DNA of 64,000 nt. Origin: Aquipuribacter hungaricus. Lineage in GTDB: Bacteria > Actinomycetota > Actinomycetes > Actinomycetales > JBBAYJ01. Position numbers and translations under genes: made by a program. Every line of letters starts with the position of its first letter. The first letter of the stretch is position 1. Below, piece after piece: positions 46,701 to 54,260 of this stretch. Location of the stretch: assembly GCF_042663885.1 (NCBI RefSeq), contig NZ_JBHSXV010000001.1, one strand, 5' to 3'. Below the pieces are notes generated by a model, which saw nothing but the letters and a program-made list of their open reading frames with translations, searched no databases and was not told the DNA's origin.

Positions 46701-46812
46701 GGCGTCACTACGCGGGCTAGAACGGGACGAGACCAAGCGACTGCGCAAGGAGACCCAGTTGCCGATGGATGCTCCGACCCCAAAGACGATCTGCTGGATG
46801 GAAGTGCAATGA
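43726..46812 (+). CDS. PLD-nuclease/SF2-helicase protein of a restriction-like defence system
   Basis: 1028 residues from a GTG behind AGGAG. N-terminal phospholipase-D-like nuclease domain: His118-x-Lys120 (FHAKAYI) and GSSNF (139-143), with the usual Asp replaced by His125. Then a Snf2-like SF2 helicase: Walker A region GVGLGKTF (255 on), DEAH (340-343), TATPINNS and QRIGRVDR (789-796). Such proteins translocate on DNA and cleave it in restriction or anti-phage systems. The stop overlaps the methylase start (ATGA), so the two work together. Codon use is far less GC-rich than in host genes. Confidence 0.85.
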   Translation: MATPDQFIVDNTAEDWKALQYVREWCDISSSIDIATGHFEIGAFLALDGAWQKVEKIRLLIGGETSRTTADAIAAALDTSIVLERQTGDAFLTGVDAVVESIRTGKIEIRVYKPKKFHAKAYITHSKLKVVGSAALVGSSNFTRPGLTQNVELNVKFQGPEVADLQEWYDNHWDEATRVNTELLAVLEHNAREFTPFEVYAKALHALTANVDPTDKTWEDSESVIYPMLAPYQQEGFHSLIEMSRQWNGGFLTDGVGLGKTFVGLMLTEYYAVRHRKNVLIMATKTGQDAVWNPELKERLPELFGQFSNVLVRAHTDLTTQKGADEIEHLAKRADVIIIDEAHNFRNHGKNPTEENPWGSRWWRMHEICKGKTVFLLTATPINNSLFDLVHQAELFTGVDADSHFASIGITSLRKYVVTLEKPFKSAVPDALVIADLMSKDRLFQSVIHQNSRKYAVESAKVAGGAAVVFPETQVPRVVPYDFGTLYTPLFTELQNAFSRATPLFVLPMYYPLAFSTDGNIDTRAENRQRQVVALIRTIFLKRFESSLAAFAGSCLDLSAKVLDWLDVNTKIHSEQERRLTDWRAVNEPTLQAIHDRYRSTLEEVWHEEDLTEEELNELDYNLVGGEYRLQDMIDAAFEDLDQLQRFMELILDGAGVDNKYLRLRDLLIGQAKRSTEKLDKDVFTPEFRNEPVIVFTEFADTARYIEEQLRQDGLANVDRIDGTRRNDRYEMIKRFAPFYNKVSATDRKKPEALRVLVSTDVLSEGVNLQDSGLIVNYDIHWNPVRLMQRIGRVDRRMNPAIERELVKARPASERSRGHIQVRNFLPPADIETLLTLYSRVQSKTLMISSTLGIPGGKLIDESDMYDDVKVFQAFKDEYNGEIAPIEELRLQWLNLVKHHPDLEDRVARLPEGISTAKEGDPAGVFVCRRIPVLTKAADDDAEPEWTIDRGQVEWSLRTTDRVERSLHSIDSAITAGPTTPTASFSDRTKVQASLRGLERDETKRLRKETQLPMDAPTPKTICWMEVQ

Positions 46813-49800
46813 CCGCCAACGAGACCCGACTCCGTCAGTTGCTCAGGGCAGCACCGCAATCGACCGAGCACCTGCTCACCCTGCTCCTCGACGGTCTGGA
46901 CTGGCCGATACCAGACGGCCTCACATGGGACGACCTACAGCTCGAATGGGAGCCTGAGGAACTTCACCTTGACCCGGAGAAGGTTGCGAAGCTCAGGCAC
47001 ATCTCCCAGATTCCTCAGCTCAAGAAAGATCAGGACTTCGGCGTTTGGGTTCTGGAGTTTGACGGGGGCCGCCTCCCGGTCGGGGCAATCCGGCGCCTGG
47101 TGCAGCGCCTCGTCAAGAACGAGCGCGCACGTAAGGGCAGCGGTACCCACGCCCAGTGGGCGCTTCCGGACCTGCTCTTCTTCTGCCTGTCAGAGGGCGA
47201 GGAGCATCTGCTTCACGTCGTGAACTTCCGCGAGAAGGACGGCAAGCGCGTCCTCAGCGTGCTGTCCTGGAGCAACGAACCCACACAAGCCCGAATCGAC
47301 CTGCTCGTTCAGCGCGGGGTCCCGGACCTGGTGTGGACTCCGCCGGGCGGACCGAGGATCGTGCTTAGCCCGGAGTTCGGGAAGGGATTCCACGGCTACC
47401 GTGAGGGCATCAAGTCTGCCAAGGCGCTCTCAGCTCGTATGGCCCAGGTAGCCCAGGACGTCCGCGATGAAGTCCGCGTGCTACATGAGATTGAGATCGA
47501 GGGCGGCCCCATCCGCGCCCTCTTCACCGACGTCCGCGAGCGACTCCTCGGCGACCTCACACCGGAACGCTTCGCCGACGTTTACGCCCAAACGATGGTT
47601 TATGGGCTACTCACCGCCCGCATTGCGCACCCCGAGGAGTTCAAGGCTGACCGATCGATTTCGGCACTCACTTTCGACAACGACTTCCTCGACGCAATCT
47701 ATTCGCGCTTTCGCGACGACTCCGACGGCGTGATCGACGTCGACGAGCTCGGCCTCAACGAGCTGGCGGAGCAGCTCGCAAGCACCGACGTCGATGAACT
47801 CCTCGCGGACTTCGGCGCGGACAACCAGCGTGACGACCCAGTCGTCTACTTCTACGAAGAGTTCCTGGCCCAGTACGACCCCGAGCAGCGCAGGAACCTT
47901 GGCGCCTTCTACACTCCGCTACCGGTGGTGCGCTTCATAGTAAAAACAGTTGACGACGCTCTCAAGTCATTCGGACTTCCGCTTGGCGTGGCCGACTCAA
48001 CGACCTGGGCCAAGTACGTCGCCGACCACCCCGAGATCAAGGTTCCGAATCGAGCAATGCCGGACGACGCCGTCGTTTCAATGTTCGACCCCGCCAACGG
48101 GACGGGAACCTTTCTCGTCGAGTGGCTGCGCCAAGCGAAGCGCAACGACGAGAAGAGAGGTGAAGCGGCGGGGCTTTCCCACGCGTCGGCATGCGAAATC
48201 TCGCTCGCCTCGTACGCTGTGAGCCACCTCAAGGTTTCGCTCGACATCTCCGACGAACTGCGAGAGAAGACGCGTTTGCCGATCTACCTAGGCGATACGC
48301 TTGGCGCGAGGCACCCGCATGTCATTGAGGGGCTCGGCGATCCAATCAGTACCGAAGGCGCGCGCGCCGACGAGGTGAAGTACGAGTGGAACCACAACGT
48401 GCTTATCGGGAATCCCCCCTACGACCGTGTCGAGAGCATGGGCACCGGCGGCTTCGTCACGTCCCTTCAGGAAGGCGCGTCACGCTCGCTCTTTGACGAC
48501 ATTTTCGACGACGCCAGAAGGCACGTCATTTTTAGTGCCCATGCGAGCCTCTATAACCTCTACGTCTACTTTTGGCGCTGGGCCATCTGGAAAGTCTTCG
48601 AGGAGAACAGCGGCCCCGCTGTGATCTCGATGATCACCGCGTCGTCCTGGCTCGACGGCCCCGGCTTCCTCGGGCTGCGCCGCCTCGCTCGTGAGGTGGC
48701 CGACGACATCGTCGTCGTGGACCTTCACGGCGACAACAAGGGCACCCGCAAGGACGAGAACGTGTTCGACATCGAGTCCCCCGTTGCGATCGTCACCCTC
48801 ATCCGGCGCGGCAATGGTGACCGTAGCCAGCCCGGCCGAGTTCATTACGCCAGCTACAGGGGCACGCGCGCCAAGAAGCTCCAAGCGCTCACAGACATGG
48901 CCGCTGGCAAGACGAACCTGGAGACCGCCGAAGCCCGGGCGGACTGGCACGCTCCTTTCATCCCTGCCTCCGGTGGTCTCGACTGGGCGGCCTACCCCAG
49001 ATTGATCGACCTCTTTCCGTGGCAGCAGCCAGGCGCCATGGTTAGCCGTACCTGGCCAGTAGCACCGTCCGTGAGCATGTTGGAGGAGCGGTGGCGAGCC
49101 TTCGTGGCGACCAGCGTTCCGGAAGAGCGCCTGAAAAATTTCGCGCCTTCGAAGACCGGGCGAACCATCACGACCAAGGTCTCAGGCATGGTGCCCCTCG
49201 CTGAACTCAAGCCCGGAGCGCCCCACCAGCCCATCGTGCCTTTCGGAATGCGCTCCTTCGACCGGCAATGGACCTTCCGTGATCCGCGTGTCGCCAAAAC
49301 CGAAAGCCCTTCCTTGTGGGCGTCTTTGTCCGACAGGCAGGTCTTCTTGACGACGATGACCACCACCCGCCTCGGCGCTGGGCCCGCGGCCACGCTTACG
49401 ACGGCGGTGCCCGACAAACACTTCTTCTGCGGGCGCGGTGGTAAGGACGCTATCCCGCTCTACCGCGACACCGTGGGCACGCCCAACACGTCCCCGGCCA
49501 CGATCAAGGCGCTCAGTGCGACGCTGGGGACTGCAGTGACCGGCGAGCACCTCTTCGCCTACGTCTTTGCCGTGCTCGCAGGCGCGGACTACACCGAGCG
49601 GTTCCGCGACGCCCTAGAGACTCCAGGACCCCGAGTGCCTCTAACGGCCGACGCTGGCCTGTTCGCTCGCATGGTTTCCCTCGGCCAAGAGCTGATCTGG
49701 CTCCAGACCTTCGGGGAGCGCTTCGGCACGGGCGAAGTGCCGACCGCCGGGGTTGAGTGGGGGCCAGAACCCACGCGTCTCCCCACAGCGAAATTCGATA

Positions 49801-50213
49801 TCGCGTTCGACCCAGCTACAGAGACCTTGCACGTCGCCGACGGAGCTCTCACTGGCGTGACGGAGGCCGTCTGGAACTTCGAAGTCAGTGGCATGGACGT
49901 GGTTCCTAAGTGGCTCGGCTACCGGATGGCCAAGGCGGTCGGTCGGGCGGCGTCTAGCGAGTCCCCGCTTGACCGCATCCGCCCGACGACGTGGGCACCC
50001 GAGTGGAGCACGGAGCTCACTCAGATTGTTGCGGTGATCCGGAGGACGCTGGCGCTCATCGCGGACGGCGTCGCGCTGCTCGATGAGATCATCGCTAGTC
50101 CGCTCGTATCCGCCGACGACCTCCCGGCCGTGCCCGACGCACTTCGCCAACCACCGAAGTCGGGCGGGGCGGACACGGGCCAAGACGAGTTGTCCTTCGA
50201 CGACGAGGCTTAA
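46809..50213 (+). CDS. Type ISP-like N6-adenine DNA methylase with target-recognition domain
   Basis: 1134 residues. The N-terminal ~330 residues are helical (coupler-like). The gamma-class methylase follows: LGAFYTPLPVVRFIV, SAM motif FDPANGTGTFL (about 426-436) and catalytic NPPY (535-538). The remaining ~550 residues resemble the target-recognition part of type ISP enzymes. It should methylate adenine at host sites and guide the partner helicase/nuclease. True type ISP enzymes fuse nuclease, helicase, methylase and recognition in one chain; here they are split over two overlapping genes. Tail is acidic. Confidence 0.85.
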   Translation: MTANETRLRQLLRAAPQSTEHLLTLLLDGLDWPIPDGLTWDDLQLEWEPEELHLDPEKVAKLRHISQIPQLKKDQDFGVWVLEFDGGRLPVGAIRRLVQRLVKNERARKGSGTHAQWALPDLLFFCLSEGEEHLLHVVNFREKDGKRVLSVLSWSNEPTQARIDLLVQRGVPDLVWTPPGGPRIVLSPEFGKGFHGYREGIKSAKALSARMAQVAQDVRDEVRVLHEIEIEGGPIRALFTDVRERLLGDLTPERFADVYAQTMVYGLLTARIAHPEEFKADRSISALTFDNDFLDAIYSRFRDDSDGVIDVDELGLNELAEQLASTDVDELLADFGADNQRDDPVVYFYEEFLAQYDPEQRRNLGAFYTPLPVVRFIVKTVDDALKSFGLPLGVADSTTWAKYVADHPEIKVPNRAMPDDAVVSMFDPANGTGTFLVEWLRQAKRNDEKRGEAAGLSHASACEISLASYAVSHLKVSLDISDELREKTRLPIYLGDTLGARHPHVIEGLGDPISTEGARADEVKYEWNHNVLIGNPPYDRVESMGTGGFVTSLQEGASRSLFDDIFDDARRHVIFSAHASLYNLYVYFWRWAIWKVFEENSGPAVISMITASSWLDGPGFLGLRRLAREVADDIVVVDLHGDNKGTRKDENVFDIESPVAIVTLIRRGNGDRSQPGRVHYASYRGTRAKKLQALTDMAAGKTNLETAEARADWHAPFIPASGGLDWAAYPRLIDLFPWQQPGAMVSRTWPVAPSVSMLEERWRAFVATSVPEERLKNFAPSKTGRTITTKVSGMVPLAELKPGAPHQPIVPFGMRSFDRQWTFRDPRVAKTESPSLWASLSDRQVFLTTMTTTRLGAGPAATLTTAVPDKHFFCGRGGKDAIPLYRDTVGTPNTSPATIKALSATLGTAVTGEHLFAYVFAVLAGADYTERFRDALETPGPRVPLTADAGLFARMVSLGQELIWLQTFGERFGTGEVPTAGVEWGPEPTRLPTAKFDIAFDPATETLHVADGALTGVTEAVWNFEVSGMDVVPKWLGYRMAKAVGRAASSESPLDRIRPTTWAPEWSTELTQIVAVIRRTLALIADGVALLDEIIASPLVSADDLPAVPDALRQPPKSGGADTGQDELSFDDEA

Positions 50214-50291
50214 CGCCGGCCCGCCCGGCGCGCGCTTTTGGGGGCCCGCCGTGTACGGGCCGACTGCCGAGTCGACCTGTATGAGATCAAG

Positions 50292-50340
50292 GCGCCGCGC
50301 TGCGCGCGGCGCTCGGGCGGCTTGCGCGTGCGGCGCAAGC
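50292..50340 (+). terminator. Tandem hairpins after the methylase gene
   Basis: Two adjacent perfect stems: 9 bp (50292-50300 with 50304-50312, loop TGC) and 8 bp (50320-50327 with 50333-50340, loop GTGCG). They lie 79 bp after the stop and before the HEPN gene. Confidence 0.65.
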
Positions 50341-50408
50341 GCCGTTCGCGCCGCCCTCGGCCGGCTGCAAGCCTCTGGGTACTGCGTCAGCAGCTCTAAG
50401 TTGAGCGC

Positions 50409-51845
50409 ATGACTGACGAGACAGAGGCCGCGCTGGGTTCAGTTCGATCTGCCGCCCAGGTGTGGGTCGAAGCGGTGATCAACGTGCTGCTTGCCGATCC
50501 CAGCTCGTTCCTGATCGACGACGATGTCTTCACATCGTGGGTACGTACCGACGAGAACACCTTCGCCAAGCGGCGTGCCACAGCTACATGGCATCCGCGT
50601 CTGTACGACGAGGCGGCAGCGCTACCGGAGCATGATTCACTCCTGCAGAGGGCGCGGGAGTCGGCCGTTATCAATGGGCAGTTGGGCCAACTGGTGGGTA
50701 GTCCGATGGGGTCGGCGCGCATGGAACCCGAGAGGTTCGCCATGGCTCTGCTTCCGGGACCGACTCAACTGGATGGCTACAACTTCGACGTGGCGTGGAC
50801 GGCATGGGTCGAGGTATTCACCGAGGACGTAGTCGCGCAGAAGACCGTGATTCCTCTCTTGGGGCTGGACCTCGAAGGCGCCACCCTCAACTGGGATGCA
50901 AACACCGCAGTGCGACCGTTGACCGATAATGAGGTGGTTGCTGGCCTCAGGGTCGGGGTCCTCCGCAGCGCACACTACGACTCTGGCGTTTTCACCGTCT
51001 TGGGGAGCAGCATCGCAGGCCTGGTGATCGAGCAGTCACTGCCCAAGGTAGTAGGCGAGTGGCCCGCCGACGCCATGTTCCAGTATGCGCGAGAGAACGA
51101 GTCGGAACTCGCTAGCAAAGTCGACCTTCTCCGCCAGAGTCTGGCTCTCGTGGGCTTGGGTGCGGTAAAGCTCGCGGGACGCTACGGCTTCACAGAGGCC
51201 CCGGTGCTTGGCCGGAGCGTCACCTACCAAGCCTTCACGGGCCCGCTTCGCTTAGGCCCCAGCGTGCCCATACGCGCGGCGCAGGTCTCACAGTTCGAGG
51301 ACACCTGGGTTGTCCTCGCGAGTGCGGCAAGCGACAGCCATAAGTCACTCGCGCTCGCCTCCCGTAGGCTCAGTTTCGCACACCAGAGAGAGCGTGATGA
51401 AGACATCATCCTCGACCTCCTCATCGCGTCAGAAGCCTTCTATCTATCCGGGAATAGCACCGAACTAAGGTTCAGGCTCTCATTGCGCGCGGCCTACTGG
51501 AACGAGCTGCCGGGCTGGAGCCGGCGAGAAGTATTTGACCTGTTCCTCAAGGCGTACGACGTACGCAGCAAGGTGGCACACGGGGGTACTGCGAAGGCGA
51601 ACGATATGCAAGTCCGTGGCAGCGTGGTGAGCCTTCACGACTTCATCGAAGCAACCGACGCGGTTCTCACGGCCGCTCTGCAGAAGGAGGTGCGAAGACT
51701 GCACCAAGCTTCCACTCCGTTGCAGCCCGTTGCCTGGGAAGACTTGATCGTGGGGTCGACCGCGGCTCCAACAGATTTGGCTGTAGTAGAAGACGGCGAC
51801 ACCGGCAGCTCCGGCGACTCCGGCACTCGAGAGTCCACCGCCTGA
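50409..51845 (+). CDS. ApeA-like HEPN-domain protein (candidate anti-phage RNase)
   Basis: 478 residues. The N-terminal ~320 residues are unrecognised, beta/alpha mixed. The C-terminal region (about 340-430) has DEDIILDLLIASEAFYLS, LRFRLSLRAAYWNELPGWSR and the motif Arg386-xxxx-His391 (RSKVAHGG). This is the RNase motif of HEPN domains and the layout of ApeA-like proteins. HEPN proteins cut RNA, often to abort phage infection. Located after the PLD-helicase/methylase pair, but behind terminators and thus with its own promoter. The name rests on motif and layout only. Confidence 0.65.
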   Translation: MTDETEAALGSVRSAAQVWVEAVINVLLADPSSFLIDDDVFTSWVRTDENTFAKRRATATWHPRLYDEAAALPEHDSLLQRARESAVINGQLGQLVGSPMGSARMEPERFAMALLPGPTQLDGYNFDVAWTAWVEVFTEDVVAQKTVIPLLGLDLEGATLNWDANTAVRPLTDNEVVAGLRVGVLRSAHYDSGVFTVLGSSIAGLVIEQSLPKVVGEWPADAMFQYARENESELASKVDLLRQSLALVGLGAVKLAGRYGFTEAPVLGRSVTYQAFTGPLRLGPSVPIRAAQVSQFEDTWVVLASAASDSHKSLALASRRLSFAHQRERDEDIILDLLIASEAFYLSGNSTELRFRLSLRAAYWNELPGWSRREVFDLFLKAYDVRSKVAHGGTAKANDMQVRGSVVSLHDFIEATDAVLTAALQKEVRRLHQASTPLQPVAWEDLIVGSTAAPTDLAVVEDGDTGSSGDSGTRESTA

Positions 51846-51930
51846 GTGAACGTGGACGAACGACGCAGTCGTGTCTGCCCGATCTCTCGACAAGCGCCCA
51901 ATCCTTGACGTGGTGCTGTGAGAGTGAGCC

Positions 51931-51944
51931 GGGGGTGCGCCCCC
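51931..51944 (+). terminator. GGGGG-TGCG-CCCCC hairpin after the HEPN gene
   Basis: Perfect 5-bp G/C stem with tetraloop TGCG, 85 bp after the HEPN gene stop. Confidence 0.45.
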
Positions 51945-51981
51945 AAACCCGGCCTCGGCTCCGGGATGCGGGAAGGCGCCA

Positions 51982-52139
51982 GGGCGGTGATCCCGTCGCG
52001 CCGGCCAGCCACAGGTCAGCCGCCCCGGTACCGACCTGTTCAGGACCTGCGGCCGCTACGCGGTGACTCCGTCATCCCGGACAGGTCGGTACCGGGTCGG
52101 CTAACGACCCACCTGGCCGACGCGACGGGATCACCACCC
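51982..52139. repeat. 158-bp imperfect foldback (inverted repeat arms of ~60 bp)
   Basis: The left arm 51982-52045 and the reverse complement of 52075-52139 share GGTGATCCCGTCGCG, CGGCCA, AGCCG and CCCGGTACCGACCTGT in the same order, with a short diverged block between. The loop of ~30 nt contains GCGGCCGC. Candidates are a transfer or replication origin, or a miniature transposon; no clear target duplication is seen. Confidence 0.7.
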
Positions 52140-52669
52140 ACACCACCTGAATTGGGGGCAACCCCAAGCCCCGCGAGCCATTCAGCGTCAGCGGAGAGTC
52201 AGCGGGACCGGCGCCACGCCCCCCACCGCGACGTCACAAGACGTCATTCATTGCTTGGTCGAGGGATGTACCCGGCCGGTGTGCCTACGTTCGCAACGAG
52301 GGGGGTGAGTGTGCAGACTCCGGGAACTTGCCGTGGCAAGCCGAAAGTGCACCAGAACCGAAGCACGGTGCCTCACCTGTGCAACAGGTTCCCCGTAGCC
52401 GCTTCACTCGCCTCCCTCTCAGGCTTGCAGTCTGGCGGTTCGCTCACACCGCAGCGAAGGGGCGTTCGCCTCTTCGAGGACGGCACGGTGGAGCGGGGAT
52501 GCGGCGGTGCGGTAGGCACGGATGCTCCACAGGGCCGCCCGACTCGGCCGAGGGCAACCGCCTCGCTCTGCGCAGTGAGGCGACGGGAGACGACGAACGA
52601 CTCGTCCGTTCGGGCAGATCGGCCACAGCAGCACGTTGCCAGGAGCAGGACAGCAGCACCGACAGTGAG

Positions 52670-53806
52670 TTATGCGGGTCGCGCTTGCTTGTCCAAAAGC
52701 CAAAACAAGTAGTGCGGTCGCTCGCGAACGTCCGCTCGCCCCTCCAAGCGGTTTTGTACAGCAGTCACCAGCGCCCAGATTCCGCCACCGACACCGACCA
52801 CACTCGCCGCGTCCGCCAAGGCGGCTACATCCAGAGCTACGAGTGCCGCTGTGCACACAGCCAGGCTTCCGCCCGACGCTTGCACGGCGTTGACGCGGGA
52901 GGCTTTACGCAGCTCGCTCTGGAGTAGACGGACTCCATCGGAGATCTCATTCGACAATAGGGCGAGTTGCGCGTTGTATTCGTTCGGATCACCGCTCGCT
53001 GTGACTGCCATCAGTTTCGGACGTAAGTAATGCTGCAGCGAGTCGAGCGCGTTAGCCTCCTGGACCAGGATCGTGCAATAATCGCGAAGGCTGGTCCCCT
53101 CGATGCACGGAAGGTCCAGCATTAACAGCGGCTGCAGCAAACGAGCCTTATAGGCGTCTTGAACAATGTCAACGACTCTGCCATTGGTAACCACAAGATC
53201 TGCAAGAAGATCCGTCTCACTAAGCACGTCAGGAGGCGAGGGCCATATAGAACTGCCTGGCTCGGAGCGCGCGACGTGCCTCTCAACGCGGGGGAGGTAT
53301 GTGACGAGGCCGGCTTCCAAGATGGGCGCGGCGTCCTTCAAGAAGATACCTAGATTCGCTAGACCACCACAATAGGCGTAGACCTCTTCCGTCGTGCCGA
53401 ATAGGGCGCCGTCCCGCCACTGTGAGACCAGTCGGGGCGGATGCTCGCGCCGGCTAACCCGGTCTGCAAGAGACGGAGATCCGTCGCTAGGCGCGGAGTG
53501 AGAGATTACAAGGCGGTCGGATACCAGCGGTCCGCGTTTCGCCAGCAGCTCTATGGAGGCTTGATCGGAAATGACCGAAAGGTGAAAGGCGCCGTCCCCA
53601 CCTCTCACGCGTTCACTGCCCACTCTGTCGAGTAGGCCACTGTCGACGTAGTTGGTTATGTATGCTTTCGCTAGCTCAACGGGCTCCAAGCCATTCCAAT
53701 TGCGGGCGTCCCGGAAGAATCCCTGAGCGGGACTGGTGAGGTTGTCCCCGTAAGCAGCGTCACGGCGGTGCCGCTGGAGTAGGCGACGTCGACCTCGAAA
53801 CTTCAC
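52670..53806 (-). CDS. Protein of unknown function with C-terminal hydrophobic helices
   Basis: 378 residues from a GTG at 53806. Mixed soluble N-terminal part (residues ~1-300) containing RDARNWNGLEPVELAKAYIT and LVSQWRDGALFGTTEEVYAY. A hydrophobic pair follows near the C-terminus (VCTAALVALDVAALADAASV, VGVGGGIWALVTAV) and a basic end. Codon use is of the low-GC cargo type. No domain recognised. Soluble sensor plus membrane-tail layouts occur in abortive defence proteins, but nothing here proves that. Confidence 0.6.
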   Translation of the reverse strand: MKFRGRRRLLQRHRRDAAYGDNLTSPAQGFFRDARNWNGLEPVELAKAYITNYVDSGLLDRVGSERVRGGDGAFHLSVISDQASIELLAKRGPLVSDRLVISHSAPSDGSPSLADRVSRREHPPRLVSQWRDGALFGTTEEVYAYCGGLANLGIFLKDAAPILEAGLVTYLPRVERHVARSEPGSSIWPSPPDVLSETDLLADLVVTNGRVVDIVQDAYKARLLQPLLMLDLPCIEGTSLRDYCTILVQEANALDSLQHYLRPKLMAVTASGDPNEYNAQLALLSNEISDGVRLLQSELRKASRVNAVQASGGSLAVCTAALVALDVAALADAASVVGVGGGIWALVTAVQNRLEGRADVRERPHYLFWLLDKQARPA

Positions 53807-53894
53807 GACCGGCTCTCGTTCAAGTCGAGGGCCAGGAGACCCCAGTCGCTAGGCTTATTCACTGAGGTTAACCCTGTGCCGTGGCGCCGGGAGG

Positions 53895-54260
53895 TCACCC
53901 ATCATTGTGTCCGCCGCTTCGCGCCCTGCTTTCAGACCCGCTGCCCGCACTCGAAGCAGGGCGTTCGACGAAGACAAGTGAGGCGTTAAGGGTTGTGTGT
54001 ACCGCCTGGATGCCGTTCAGGTAGTAGTCGGCTTCCTGGGCGACGTCGACCACTTGGCGACCGGATGGGTCCTCGTAGCGTTCACTGGTCGCCCGCAGGT
54101 CGAATACCCACGCAGTGGGTTGCAATACCACTACTCGCTGTCCAAGGACGCGTCCGTCGTAGCCTCTCACCGCCACGGCCTCGCGTGCCTCAGGTGGGCG
54201 GACGGGCACGACCAGGTCTCCGTTCGATGCGACGTCCGGGTAGACCGGTTCGGTGGTCAT
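53895..54260 (-). CDS. Small conserved-looking protein at the end of the T4SS operon (121 aa)
   Basis: No signal or membrane helix. The core VVPVRPPEAREAVAVRGYDG and VVVLQPTAWVFDLRATSERY, followed by YYLNGIQAVHTTLNASLVFV, suggests an alpha/beta domain. It starts inside the stop of the NlpC/P60 gene (ATGA overlap), so it belongs to the conjugation operon. Function unknown. Confidence 0.65.
   Translation of the reverse strand: MTTEPVYPDVASNGDLVVPVRPPEAREAVAVRGYDGRVLGQRVVVLQPTAWVFDLRATSERYEDPSGRQVVDVAQEADYYLNGIQAVHTTLNASLVFVERPASSAGSGSESRARSGGHNDG

Larger units (their letters stand above)
51846..52669. other. 824-bp non-coding region between convergent genes
   Basis: It contains a small terminator-like hairpin (51931-51944), a 158-bp foldback (51982-52139), a TTGGGG/CCCCAA stem with GCAA loop (52152-52167) and a short direct repeat GACGTCA x2 (about 52230-52246). 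Open frames to the right of this (52328-52927) are composition artefacts overlapping the minus-strand gene. Confidence 0.55.

Noticed and set aside
43726..51845. Assignment of the cargo to DISARM or BREX
   Set aside because: No DUF1998 (DrmB) protein, no PglZ and no BrxC/L-type proteins are present; only PLD-helicase, methylase and HEPN proteins are seen.
52030..52100. PHO box in the element (GGTACCGACCTGTTCAGG resembles the pstS region)
   Set aside because: It is part of the foldback arms, lacks contiguous 11-bp direct repeats, and no gene starts nearby.
52328..52927. Open frame of 199 codons on the plus strand (and its minus-strand counterpart 52419-52856)
   Set aside because: Arg/Ser/Gly-rich, no plausible domain, and it overlaps the 3' end of the better-supported minus-strand gene at 52670-53806.
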